A stretch of DNA of 64,000 bases from Rhabdophis nuchalis (taxonomy: Eukaryota; Chordata; Lepidosauria; Squamata; Natricidae). This document shows positions 33,527-44,417 of the stretch, piece by piece. Below the pieces are notes generated by a model. The model was not told the origin of the DNA. It did no database searches and was given only the letters and a program-made list of their open reading frames with translations. The stretch spans positions 17,216,019 to 17,280,018 of the forward strand of contig CM077651.1 in the NCBI GenBank assembly GCA_039707465.1, written 5' to 3'. The translations under genes and the position numbers were made by a program. The first letter of the stretch is position 1. The number at the start of each line of letters is the position of its first letter.

Positions 33527-34576
33527 CAGTGGTGTCCAAACTTTTTTCAAAGAGGGCCAGATTGGATGAAGTGAACATGGTGGAGGGCCGAACATTTTTC
33601 CGAACATTCTTTGAACCATTACAATTAAATACAAATAAATTATTTTATGCCAAGTTAATTGCAAATGACATACTTTGCATTTCATAACATTAAGATCAAC
33701 TGACAGTTGAGTTTTCACAATGTATTGAAAATAAATTTTAAAAAAACTTACCTACCTCTTTCTCTCTTTCTTCCTCTCTCTCTCTCCATTTCTCTCGCTC
33801 TTTCTTTCTTTCTCTCTCTCTCTTTTTCTCTTTCTTTCTGTTTCCCTTTCACTCTCACTCTTTCTCTCTCTTTCTTCCTCTCTCTCTCTCTCCATTTCTC
33901 TCTCTTTCTCTCTTTTTTTCTCTCTCTCTTTCTCTTTCTTTCTGTCTCTTTCTTTCTGTCTCTCTCTCTTTCGCTCTTTCTTTCTTTCCCTTTTCTCTCT
34001 CTTTCTTTCTCTCTCTCTTTTTCTCTTTCTTTCTGTCTCTCTTTCTGTCTCTTTCTTTCTCTTTCTTTCTCTTTCTCTTTCTTTCTTTCTCTCTTTCTCT
34101 CTGTCACTCTGTGTGTGTGTGTGTCTGTCTGTCTGTCTCTCACTCACTTAATCAGTCTTTATCTATCTGTCTCTCCCTCCCTCTCTCTGTCTCTCCCTGT
34201 CTCTGGGAGGGAGGTGAGCGCGCGGCCCCAGAACGTCTGCTTGGCGTGTTCACCTCCCTCCCAGCTTCGCAGCCCCAGAACGTGCAGCGATGGAGGTGCG
34301 ACCGGCTTCCCTGCCTGACGCCCCTGCCGGGCGACAGCCTCGGTGGTGCTTAAGATGACGGTAGCCTTGGGTGCTCACCCCGCCTGCTCCCTCGCCCGCT
34401 GCGGGAGGAGCCGTCCGTAACCTCCGTCCACCTCCCTCCCAGCCACACAGCCCCAGAGACAGAGGGAGAAAGGGAGGGCCACATTTATACAAAGCAGGGA
34501 GGGCTATTGGAGGGCCGTATTAAACCGACCCCCGGGCCGCAAATGGCCCCCGGGCCGGACTTTGGACATGCCTGAC
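33527..34576. mobile_element. 1,050-bp hAT-type element with polypyrimidine tract, perfect TSD
   Basis: Ends 'cagtggtgtccaaactt' and 'actttggacatgcctg' are inverted repeats. Perfect 8-bp duplication acctaacc at 33519-33526 and 34577-34584. The interior holds a 430-bp CT-rich tract (33766-34203) and then a GC-rich block with 'gcccccgggccgg' near the right end. Long frames on both strands (to 203 codons) come from the CT tract. No transposase seen. Confidence 0.94.
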
Positions 34577-34584
34577 CTAACCTG

Positions 34585-35307
34585 ATTCTTTCGCATTCCA
34601 ACTTTCACCTGCTGTTTCTAACCACTGATAGAATCTATTCCATGTAGCATAGTATTCGGTATCTCCGTTATCTTTTAGTTTATCCTCTACATCTAGAATT
34701 CATATCAATAACAGGGTCATACATTTTATTCTTGGCACACATACAAAAAACTCCTACCTGATTAGATTTACTAGAACATTTCAGGGTAAACCCAAAGCAA
34801 TAACAACAAATTATATAACAACATGTAAATGAACCTCATTGAAAGACAACTGCCCACTGTCGTAAATTTCTAACTGTCAAAGCTAAACATAAATAATGCA
34901 AGCTTTCGATGTTATTGCAGCCAAAATCAATCTTATCAACACTCTCTGGTTTATAGAAATATAACAGAACTATACAAAATAATAAAATAGCCCAACTATT
35001 ATACAAGTGAACTGTTCTTACATAAAAGCAATGCAAGTTCGTTTTTTACATTATATTTTTAGCTGATAATTTAATAGGCTGTCCTAAATCCTAACAAATT
35101 CTGCATCCCTCTGCAGTGTAACCGGATAGCTATAACCAAATAAATGTCATGACTTTAATTGCTCATTTTAATTATAACTGCAAGTATGTTTTCTCTAAAC
35201 TTTATAGTAATAACTGGTAGAGTCTAATACCTGCTACATTTAAAGCAAACTTTTGTGCAAGCCATACTGCTCTCTTAATATAAAGCTAGTCAAGTTCAGA
35301 CTTCACG
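34585..35307. other. AT-rich DNA, no recognised feature
   Basis: Nothing supported. Confidence 0.4.
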
Positions 35308-35549
35308 ATAGCAATAACACTTAGACTTATATGCCGCTTTACAGTGCTTTGCAGCCCTCTCTAAGCAGTTTACAGAGTCAGCATATTGCCCCCAACAATC
35401 TGGGTTTTCACTTTACCCACCTTGGAAGGATGGAAGGCTGAGTCAACCTTAAGCCTGGTGAGATTTGAACTGCTGAACTGCTGGCAGTCGGCAGTCAGCC
35501 AAAATAAACTGCAGTACTGCATTCTAACTACTGCACCGCTGTGGCTCAT
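35308..35549 (-). mobile_element. Sauria-type SINE (antisense)
   Basis: 'cacttagacttatatgccgc', 'gtcagcatattgcccccaac', 'ccttggaaggatggaaggct', 'gagatttgaactgctgaact' and 'aactactgcaccgctgtggc'. About full length. Confidence 0.93.
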
Positions 35550-35595
35550 AGATAGAAGTTTTCTCTTTTACTATGATAGACCTGATCCTTTATAG

Positions 35596-35812
35596 CATCA
35601 GCACTTAGACTTGTATATCACCACCTAGTGCTTTACAGCACTCTCTGGACATTTTACAATGTCAGCATATTGCCCCTAACAATCTAGCTCCTCATTTTAC
35701 TGACCTCAGAAGGATGGAAGCCTGAGTCAACCTTGAGCCCCATTGGGATCAAACTTTAGGCTGTGGGCAGAGTTTATGTGCAACACTGCATTGTAACTAC
35801 TGGGTCACCAGT
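35596..35812 (-). mobile_element. Sauria-type SINE (antisense), tandem neighbour
   Basis: A second, more diverged copy in the same orientation begins 47 bp after the first: 'cacttagacttgtatatcac', 'aggatggaagcctgagtcaa', 'taactactgggtcaccag'. Confidence 0.85.
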
Positions 35813-36134
35813 GTTCTGAATGCCAAAAAACCTTGTTTGATTGAGGCTTCATTCAGTGGAAATCATTGTTGTCTATGTTTCTTAGTCATCTCATCAAACT
35901 GACCCTATTAACTGTAGACAATGAATTATTTGAAGAAAAAAGTCTGAAGTATAAAAAGGAAGATTATTTGGGCAAGTATTTGGTGGTACATAATACCCCA
36001 TCTACAAAATAATGGTGGCATCAAAGTCGAAGTGTGTGCATGAGTGAACAAAGCATGGTTACAGTGGAAGTTGACAACTGGTGTGCTCTCTAATCAATGC
36101 ATGGCAATGTATCTAAAATCAGAGGTGTATAAAA
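35813..36134. other. No recognised feature
   Basis: Nothing supported. Confidence 0.4.
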
Positions 36135-36538
36135 CAGTGTATCAATCCTGAAGCTGACCTGACTGAAGCCATTTTTGACTGCTTCATTGTTTCCACACTG
36201 GAACCAAGGGATAAGGAGTGGGGATTTGAAGTAGTTGGGATTCTGTAGCCAAAACAAAGTACTTTCTCTTGGGAACCAAGGACATTCTCATACCTGGTCA
36301 GTGGAAGCCAGAGTGATGTCACCCAGCAACCACACTGCATGGTTATTGGTCTATGTGACTGATTGTTTTGAGAAAATGACAAACATTTATTTTTAATTAA
36401 GTGGAAATCACTAAAGTCTTCAGAGTCAGTTTTCACCAGATCTGTGCCACTGTGATATATCCAATAAAGCTATTCTTTGAGGAATCTGCCTGCCTCGGAG
36501 TCTTGCTTTCTATGGATCTATTACTTGGAATCTTGACA
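36135..36538 (+). mobile_element. Possible solo LTR
   Basis: Starts TGTATC and ends TTGACA. 'ccaataaagctattctttga' near 36460 resembles an LTR polyadenylation site with downstream U5-like sequence. No convincing target duplication at these ends, so the limits are provisional. The minus frame 36119-36436 has no domain. Confidence 0.38.
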
Positions 36539-36798
36539 CAGTGGTTTGCCCAGCAGCTGTATATGATGCTGTGTGCTGGCCAGTGACCAAATGTGTTGAG
36601 TGCATTTCACATGCCACAGAGATGTGCATGCTTCATTGATCACTAGGTATTTCTCTCCTTGACCATGTCAGTAATGGCATAGTTTGGAAGCAAATGGACA
36701 TTGGGCCAATATCAAAGAAAATGTGAGACAACCGCCTACATGTTCTGTAAGCAGCACCCCATAACATTGGCTACATCACCTTCCACTTTGATATAGAT
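36539..36798. other. No recognised feature
   Basis: Nothing supported. Confidence 0.4.
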
Positions 36799-37012
36799 CA
36801 GTGGGTCTCAACCTGTGGGTCGGGACCCCTTTGGGGGTCAGATGACCCTTTCACAGGGGTCACCTAAGACTCCTTTGGGGGTCAAATGACCCTTTCAAAC
36901 ATATATTTTCGATGATCTTAGGAACCGAAAGACCAATTTTATGGTTGGGGGTCACCACAACATGAGGAACTGTATTAAAGGATCACGGCATTGGGAAGGT
37001 TGAGAACCACTG
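36799..37012. mobile_element. SPIN/URR1-like hAT MITE with perfect TSD
   Basis: Left 'cagtgggtctcaacctgtgg', right 'ggaaggttgagaaccactg'. The inner blocks 'gacccctttgggggtca' and 'gggggtcaccacaacatgag' match, from memory, the non-autonomous SPIN/URR1-type hAT elements known from several tetrapods. Perfect 8-bp duplication atatagat at 36791-36798 and 37013-37020. A local 45-bp duplication of the 'cctttgggggtcaaatgacc' segment is present. Confidence 0.93.
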
Positions 37013-37020
37013 ATATAGAT

Positions 37021-37619
37021 GGTAAGTGCCCATGTGGATGGCCAAGGCAAAGGTGGCAGAATACAATAAAAGCAGACATGAAAAAAAATGCCAATTGGAC
37101 CTGAATGCTACAATTGATTGCTCAAAAGAATGTGCATTGACCTAAAAAGCATACTCTGAATATCCAGGATAAAAAAATATACTAGGATGATGATGATTTG
37201 GTGTAACATATTTTTTGTTAACTATCTACACTTCTTTTGGCTAATAATGCGCTATGGATTTCTGATTCATCTTGTGCAGGATTGTCACTGTGTACACAAT
37301 TGATATTAGCAAAATGTTAACTGGGGGTGGGGGTGGGGAGTCAATAAATTGCTAGCCAGAATGGCACCTCAACGAATGACTGGGGTGGGGGGATGAAAAG
37401 TTTTAAAAATAACAGAAATTACCAAAAAAAAAATATTTGTGGAGGGGGAAATCAGCTAATGAGGCTAAACGTAATCACTGAAGAACACATCAAGGAGTGA
37501 GGGAGACTGGGTAAAACTTCTAACGGTTTCTGAACTAAATGAGATGAAATACGCTAAGATAAATATGTTTTGTGAAATTTCTCAAGGGAAGGGATAACTT
37601 ACTTACTTCTCCAGGGAGT
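37021..37619. other. No recognised feature
   Basis: G-rich run at 37324-37340 and 37382-37391; otherwise AT-rich. Confidence 0.4.
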
Positions 37620-38667
37620 GAATTTATTTATTTATTTATTTATTGGACTTCTAGACCGCCCCCTCTCCCCGGAGGGACTCGGGGTGGTGTACAGGTAGAA
37701 ATTAAAACCATTACAATCAATAATACATAAAGCTAAAATCGAATTAAATAATCCCCTGTAAAAATTTATAAAAATTAAAAACTTAATCTTAAAACCAAGT
37801 CACAAAATTTAAAAATACAGACTGAGGTGGGAAAGCTGGAATTAGGCCAGGCCGGCCAGATGAAACAAGTGGGTTTTGAGTTTCTGGCGGAAGGAGCGGA
37901 GATCCGTGGTCGTTCTAATGTCAGGGGGAAGGTCATTCCAGAGGGTCGGGCCCGCCACAGAGAAGGCCCTTCCCCTGGGCGTCGCCCGCTGGCACAGCCT
38001 GGTGGACGGCACCCAGAGAAGTCCCTCTCTGTGTGAGCGAATCGGCCGAAGGGATGTATGGGGCAGGATACGATCCCGCAAATAACTAGGTCCTGTGCCA
38101 TGGAGCGCTTTGAAGATGATAATCAACACCTTGAAACGCACCCGAAAAGCCACAGGCAGCCAGTGCAGCCCGTGCAGGAGAGGTGTTATGTGGGAGTATC
38201 TGGAGACTCCCGAAACTGCCCGCGTGGCCGCATTCTGAACCAACTGCAGCCTTTGGGTGCATCTCAAGGGGAGCCCCATGTAGATAGCGTTGCAGTAGTC
38301 TAGACGGGACATCACAAGCGCATGAGTGACTGTACGAAGGGCATCCCGGTCCAATAGGGGACGCAATTGGCGCACCAGGCGAACCTGGTGAAACGCCCCC
38401 CTTGCCACGGCTGTCACATGGTCATCCATTGACAGCCGGGCATCTAGAAGGATGCCCAAATTGCATACCCGATCCACGGGGGCCAGATGTTCGCCCCCAA
38501 TGGCCAGTGATGGAATCAACTGGTTGAACCGGGGCGCCGGTAGCCACAGCCACTCAGTCTTGGACGGGTTGAGCTTGAGTCTGTTACTTCCCATCCAGAT
38601 CCGTACGGCTTCCAGACACCGGGACATCACTTCGACGGCATCGTTGGGGTGGTTTGGGGTAGAGATG
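37620..38667 (-). mobile_element. L2-like LINE, antisense, with 3' UTR and TTTA tail
   Basis: Longest LINE copy here. From the minus-strand view: RT tail and C-terminal region (37842-38667), 3' UTR with the 'ggcggtctagaagtccaata' end and an AAAT tail at 37620-37644. The copy is truncated just after the RT catalytic motif, at a 'TPNHPNDAVEVMS' segment upstream of the open frame. CpG content is high, suggesting recent insertion. Confidence 0.94.
37842..38630 (-). pseudogene. L2-like reverse transcriptase, C-terminal 262 codons
   Basis: Uninterrupted frame for the part of the polyprotein after the catalytic YADD. It has 'NRLKLNPSKTEWLWLPAP' (the RT block with the KTE motif), 'VCNLGILLDARLSMDDHV' (LGxxLD block), 'SRLDYCNAIYMGLP' and 'IIFKALHGTGPSYLRDRILP'. 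The residues are well preserved over the full length, but the N-terminal endonuclease and RT palm are absent, so it cannot act. The first methionine is not a real start; the frame continues upstream to about 38667. Confidence 0.92.
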
Positions 38668-38707
38668 TAGACTGTCTATAGACTGTCATTCTAAATTCTA
38701 CCTAAAA

Positions 38708-38803
38708 CAGGGATGTCCAAACTTGGGAACACTTATAGCTGGCTGGGGAATTCTGGGAGTTGAAGTTCACAAGTCTTAAAGTTCCCAAGTTTGGACATCC
38801 CTG
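38708..38803. mobile_element. Palindromic hAT MITE, family D, internally deleted, perfect TSD
   Basis: 96 bp: 'cagggatgtccaaacttggg' at left, complement at right. Perfect duplication acctaaaa (38700-38707, 38804-38811). The left arm lacks about 40 bp found in 15439-15584. Confidence 0.94.
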
Positions 38804-38811
38804 ACCTAAAA

Positions 38812-39811
38812 CAACCTACGATTCTGTGTTTTGCTTATGGGTGAAGGTATTCTAAGAAAACAAAGTATTTCTAAAAGTATGTGTGCCACACTTCCTAGTA
38901 ATGGGAAACAGCTGAATTATATGTGTTCTGAACAACAGAGGAGAAGTGTTTTTTTGTATCTAAACCACAGTGCTTAAATGTTAAAACATAAAAGAATATG
39001 AAATTACTCAAAGTAGTCTGTCTGTCTCATTATGCATCTTTCTGAGAAACGTAAGACTAAAAGAAAAGAGAACAGATGGAAAAATAGCATATTAACATAT
39101 CTCAATTTTATTTATTTTATTTTATTTTATCAAATTTATACCCCGCCCTTCTCCTTGTTAGGACCCATTAATGCTAACAACTGTCAGAAACTGCTGTTTT
39201 TGTCAACAAAGACCAAATGTGGAGCACATAAAGAATAGAAGATTGTGACACATCACATTGAAATTGGAGAGATGGTGTTCCATATGCAGATACACTCTTC
39301 TCTTTATCTGATACTCTATCTTTGCATTTTTTCATTCTTTCTTTCAGAACCATGGAGCAAGGTCTATAATTTTTTTCTTTCTATTTTCCAAGAAGGATAT
39401 TTTGAAACACACTTTCCAAAACTATTTAATTCTATGACAAATCCATTATAATTTATATGCAAAAATCTACAATTGGTAGATTTAGAATATGGCAACAGCT
39501 TCTAAAATGAGAACAGATGCAGATGTGAAATGTCGAATAGGTAAAGCAACCCACCAATGCACTCAGTATGGACTCTGTCCACCATCAACACTGCTATTGA
39601 GATCACATTATTTAATGCCACACTGTCATACCAATTGCTGTCTATGCCAGTGAGACCTGGAAATCTACAAAAGGAATTGTTCAGAAGATCAACATCTTCC
39701 AACAATGTTGGCCCAGAAGGATTCTTTGTGTCTCATATAGGACCATGTTACAAACAAGAACATTCTATAAAGACGTAATTCCCAAAGATTCTCTGAGATA
39801 GTGACAGACAC
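38812..39811. other. AT-rich DNA with an antisense L2 tail at 39105-39167
   Basis: 'tttatttattttattttatt' then 'tataccccgcccttctcctt' is the complement of the L2-like terminus (about 60 bp). The rest shows no recognised feature; short frames have no domain. Confidence 0.6.
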
Positions 39812-40311
39812 CGCTTCAAGGTGCTAACTATCATCTTTAAGGCGCTCCATGGCTCGGGACCTAGCTATCTGCGGGATCGGATCCTGCCCCATACATCCTC
39901 ACGACCGATTCGCTCCCACAGAGAGGGACTTCTCCGGGTGCCGTCCACTAGACTTTGTCAGCGGGCGACGCCCAGGGGAAGGGCTCTCTCTGTGGCGGGC
40001 CCGGCCCTCTGGAACGACCTTCCCCCCGATATCAGAACGACCACGGACCTCCGCTCCTTCCGTATGAAACTAAAGACCCATTTCTTTCGACTGGCCGGCC
40101 TTGGATAGTCTCTCTGTCTATAGATTTTTAAATGTATTTTAATGGGTTCTAATTTTTTAGCACGGGATAACATAGTTTAATGGTGTTTTAAACTGTATAT
40201 TTTGTATTGATTGTTTATATTGTTTTTAGTTTCTCCTGTGCACCGCCCCGGGTCCCTGTGGGGAGAGGGAGCGGTTAATAAATGCAAAGTTATTATTATT
40301 ATTATTATTAT
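39812..40311 (+). mobile_element. L2-like LINE 3' end, sense
   Basis: Frame 39821-40108 reads 'IIFKALHGSGPSYLRDRILP', 'SHREGLLRVPSTRLCQRA' and 'LWNDLPPDIRTTTDLRSF' without interruption. The UTR has 'ttagcacgggataacatagt' and 'gggagagggagcggttaata', then ATT units (40291-40310). Close to the 37620-38667 copy. Confidence 0.94.
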
Positions 40312-40474
40312 GTGGTCCACATGAGTGAACAATGTCCAGCAGAGATCACAATCAACTGGATACCACCAGAAGATTAGAGAAAAAAACCCTAAGCACCAAA
40401 CATTTCAGAAATGGTTGAAAAACATCAATCTTAAATGGAAGGATGTGCAGATGCAGCTGCGGATCACAACTGTG

Positions 40475-41117
40475 CAGAGGTGGGATTCAGCCAGTTCATA
40501 CTGATTCAGGAGAACTGGTTGTTAAAATTCTGCCCAGTTCAGCAAACCAGCTAATCCCACCAGGAAGGAAGGAGAGAAGGAAGGAAGGAGATAGGAAGGA
40601 GAGAAGGAAGGAGTTAATCCAGCTTTATCTTAGCCTCTTTCAGAATTGCCTGCACAGGAGTATTGTTAATCCTTCGCCTTCTGCTATTTATTTATTATTT
40701 TTGGGATGCAAGTGGGCTTTATTTGTAAATTGCTTCTGAGAAGTCAATGGGCTTGCCTCTGCCATCTCACATGTGAAATGTTGGCTGTTATGACACAATA
40801 GATTGCTTTTTAATAAGCTCAGCCTCCAATGTCTTACTTTCCTTGGTGATGGGTGCAGAATGCTTTGCTGGTCTCTCTCCATCCTTTCACAGGGGCGGGG
40901 GGGGGGATTTGCACCAGGAAACTGAGGGTTGGTTAACCCTTTCATTTCTGGAAGTGTTGCGTATAGGCCCAAGGCCTGGGGAGAGTGACCAGGCTGAGTG
41001 TGATGAGTGACATTGAGTTGGCCATGCCCACTCAGTCACATGACCACCCAGACACACCTACCCAGCCAGTCATTAGGGCAGAAAACTGGTTGTTAAATTA
41101 TTTCAATCCCACCACTG
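40475..41117. mobile_element. hAT element, family C-type ends, 643 bp, with TSD
   Basis: Ends 'cagaggtgggattcagcc' and 'caatcccaccactg'. Duplication caactgtg (40467-40474) versus gaactgtg (41118-41125). Longer than the other family C members; it carries a GGAA-rich tract (40563-40612) and a C-run. No transposase seen. Confidence 0.88.
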
Positions 41118-41125
41118 GAACTGTG

Positions 41126-41787
41126 GAATACCCTTGTAGCCCAATATGCTTAACACAGTGAAAAAGAAATATCTAAAATATTCATGTAGTTAAATCCTAT
41201 GGCTTTAATGGAATTTACTATTGGTGTTACTCTACAATCTTAAACACACTTATATGGAAATTCCATTAATGGCAGAGAAGCCTAGTTTTTGAGCACACGC
41301 AAATTGAATTGCTTTAATCATAATATTTCAGAGCATGAAATAAAGTTTTATTCAATCCAGTCTTTCCTGCCTAGGGACTTCCTGAGGGTAACATTCATGA
41401 CATAAAGATCATGGGACTTTCAGCAGATATCTTACTTTGTCAGCCGCATACTGTAAAATTGCATGCAAAAGTTTAGGCCCTCCTGGTAAAACTCCAAATT
41501 TCAGTTAATGCAAAAGTGAACAGAAGTTGACAAAACCTCTAGGTTAAACATGGAATATTTCTGCAAATTGGAATGTGACTATATATACTTGCAATTGACA
41601 GTGCTTAATTTTAACCTTTTCCCCCCTTTCCAAAGGTATGAGGACTAATTCTCAGAATTTTCCTGGAGATCAATTTGTCCTTTGGAAGAGGTGGATTTAT
41701 TCCATTCAAATTCTACCCATTTAAAAGGACATCTTGTTACCTTCAAAGACAAGGAAATAAACCATCAATTATACATATGCCATGAAG
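41126..41787. other. No recognised feature
   Basis: AT-rich; nothing supported. Confidence 0.4.
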
Positions 41788-41943
41788 TAGGGGTGAAATC
41801 AACTTACCTTTGCTACCGGTTCACAAATGTGAGTGTGCATACACAGAGCGTCAAAAAGAGGACATAATGATGTCCAGGCAGGTGAGTGGAGCCTCCTACC
41901 ACCACCGCCCTAACTGGATAGAACCAGCTGAATTGTACCACTT
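41788..41943. mobile_element. Diverged hAT MITE with near-perfect TSD
   Basis: Left 'taggggtgaaatcaactt' (CAG changed to TAG), right 'gaattgtaccactt'. Duplication ccatgaag (41780-41787) versus ccatgaat (41944-41951). Element 156 bp, an older relative of family C. Confidence 0.7.
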
Positions 41944-41998
41944 CCATGAATGTGACTACAATTCATTACATTTTAAAATAGGTAGATAACATTAGGAA

Positions 41999-42282
41999 CA
42001 GAGATGTTATTCAGCCAGTTCTGACCAGATCTGGAGAACTAGTAGTGGAAATTTTGAGTAGTTCAGAGAACCAGCAAATAGGCTGGCCCCGCCCCTGCTG
42101 CCTCCCAGCTGATCTTTTTTGTTGCCCTAAACAGCAGAACGGAGCTGGAATGTAGGTTAGTGGGGTGAGGAGGGAATGGGGATTTTGCAGTATCCTTTCC
42201 CTGACACACCCATAAAGCCATGCCATGCCCACAAAGCCATGCTCACAGAGCTGGTAGTAAAAAAAAATGAATCCCACCACTC
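41999..42282. mobile_element. hAT MITE, family C, perfect TSD
   Basis: Left 'cagagatgttattcagcc', right 'gaatcccaccactc'. Perfect duplication attaggaa (41991-41998, 42283-42290). The interior matches 14433-14681. Confidence 0.94.
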
Positions 42283-42290
42283 ATTAGGAA

Positions 42291-42617
42291 CACCAGAAAT
42301 GGAAGATCTCCTGTATGCCTATGGAGATGGTTGCTTCATAGATGCTTTTCCAAAAAGCTACTGGACCTCCAAAAAAGGTCCAACTGGCTTTTGGAAGAAC
42401 ACTATTGGGGAAAGATGTCCTAGATTATCATAAATCTGTAGTTTAGGTTCATGCAATCAGGTTTTAGGTTCAATCTCTTGCATATATGTAGCATAAGACT
42501 GTACTGATCTCCGGATTATCAAAGTTTATGGAAGAAACCTTTAGGGCTTTCTACTAGTTTTCATATCCCAACGTATATCTTTATGGGATATGCAATAATA
42601 TTAATAGTCTCTTAATG
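42291..42617. other. No recognised feature
   Basis: Nothing supported. Confidence 0.4.
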
Positions 42618-42737
42618 GTAATTCTAGGAGTATGGGTATCTTTTAGGATAATTTTAGGAGTATGGCTATCTTTTAGGATAATTTTAGGAGTATGGCTATC
42701 TTTTAGGATAATTTTAGGAGTATGGGTATATTTTCAG
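42618..42737. repeat. 30-bp minisatellite, four units
   Basis: Unit 'aattttaggagtatggctat' plus 'cttttaggat'; the two central units are identical and the outer ones differ at one to three bases. The 30-bp length keeps a plus frame open with a 10-residue repeat. The frame is not taken as a gene. Confidence 0.95.
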
Positions 42738-43902
42738 TGGGACTCCTTTTTCCTACCTGCTGTGAAACATTTTTGTAGATCTCAACATTTACCATTTTAG
42801 GTATTAATTCCCATTGCACTTCTGCAGGAAGAGGTAAAAAGAGTTGCACACTTTTTGAGTGTAAACTGCTTCTTTGGATTCTTATTTAAAAACTAAAAAA
42901 ATACTGGGGCACCTGGGAGAAACTGAGTTTTTTTAAATAGGAAATGAATGGGCATATCACTAGTGTCATATGACAATAAAGATTGCAATATTTCTTTCAA
43001 AGGGCCTTTTGAATAGGACCGAATATTTAGGTAAGATCAGAATTAACTGTAAGAATGACAATTTATTATGAACACATTTTATTTTTAATTAATATCTATT
43101 TTTATTTTTGTACCAGTTGCGTTTATTTGATACAATTAATTGACTTAATAAAGATTCTATTCTATTCTGTCCTGTCCTGTTCCGCTTCGCTCCACCTCAC
43201 TCCACTCCACTCCACTCCATTCCATTCTATATACCATTCCATTCCACTCAATTCTATATACCATTCCACTCTGTTTTCTTCCATTCCATTCTATACACCG
43301 TTCCGTTCCAGTCCAGTCCAGTGCAGTCCAATCCATTCCAGTCTATTCTGAATGAAGTTTCTTGCAAGGTTAAGATTGTTCCAGTTTCTGGAAAAGTTAT
43401 TTGCCCTGTAGGCTGCATATTACACTTTCCTTCCTTAAGTAAAATAGAGTGAACTCCTTCTCTGAATCAAAGTTCAAAGAATTTTAATTGAAGTTCAAAG
43501 AGACTAATTAGGCCATCAAGACCAAGCTTTTGCCAAGTGCAGGCCTGCAAATTAAAACACCTCTGACAGGTCCCTGTCTAAAGTCTGCCTAAACTCATCC
43601 AATGATTACCATCATTCATGGTAATTGGTTCCACTGCCAAACTATTCTTACTGCTATTTCTTTTTCTCCTTGTTCCATGAAAATTTTCCCTCTTGTAATT
43701 AAAAACTTTTATTCCATGTCCAGAACTCATCCTGACCACCTTTGGTGTGACACTTTTTTCCAGGCATTTGAAAAAAAAACAAGCACTATCATATTCATTC
43801 TCAAGTTTTCTCTTCTTAAAGGCAATTGCTGTTGTTTTTACTGTGAATGGCATTCTTTTATCTATTTCTATTTGTCCATTGTGGAGTCAGATGATCTAGA
43901 TA
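42738..43902. other. AT-rich DNA with degenerate pentanucleotide tract at 43155-43350
   Basis: 43155-43350 has ATTCT, GTCCT, CCACT and CCATT units, a decayed 5-bp array that begins right after 'gacttaataaagattctatt', possibly a LINE end. The frame 43578-43853 (minus) has no domain. Confidence 0.6.
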
Positions 43903-44031
43903 CAGGGGTCTGCAAAGTCGGCTCTTTTAAGACTGGTGGACTTCAACTCCCAGAATCCCAGCTATGCTGGCTGGGGAATTCTAGGAGTTGAAGTCCACCA
44001 GTCTTAAAAGAGCCAACTTTGCAGACCCCTG
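43903..44031. mobile_element. Palindromic hAT MITE, family D
   Basis: 'caggggtctgcaaagtcggc' with complementary right arm; loop near 'cagctatgctggct'. Target duplication atctagat/atctagaa if one extra base is allowed on the left (43894-43901, 44032-44039). Confidence 0.9.
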
Positions 44032-44142
44032 ATCTAGAAGAATAATGAACAATTTTTTTAAAAAAAACCAGAAAACCCCCCCCCCCAAAAAAAAAAAACA
44101 GCTTTGATTCCTATCCAGTGAAACTTGAATTGTATTTCATAT

Positions 44143-44417
44143 CAGTGGTGCAATGCTGCCAGTTTAATAACCGGTTCGGTGAGCACATGCTTTGCGTACA
44201 TGTGCACCCTAAAGCGCTGAAAATGAAGCATTTAGAAGCTCAGCTGCTTATCTTCCAAATCATCAATGTTAAGTAAAACAGCGAGGGGATCAGCTGTGTC
44301 ACCTGTTTGAGAGGAACTAGAAAGCAGAAAAGGGCCGGGGCAGTTGGGCGGGGCCAGCTGATTTTCAGAGCTACTGGTTCACCTGAGCTGGTCTGAACTG
44401 GCTGAATACCACCTCTG
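44143..44417 (-). mobile_element. hAT MITE, family C-type ends (antisense)
   Basis: Left 'cagtggtgcaatgctgcc', right 'ctgaataccacctctg'. The target duplication is weak (tttcatat versus tttataat). The interior includes 'ctggttcacctgagctggtc'. Confidence 0.72.

Noticed and set aside
33707..34318. Frames of 131 to 203 codons on both strands
   Set aside because: They arise from the CT-rich tract inside an hAT element with a clear target duplication.
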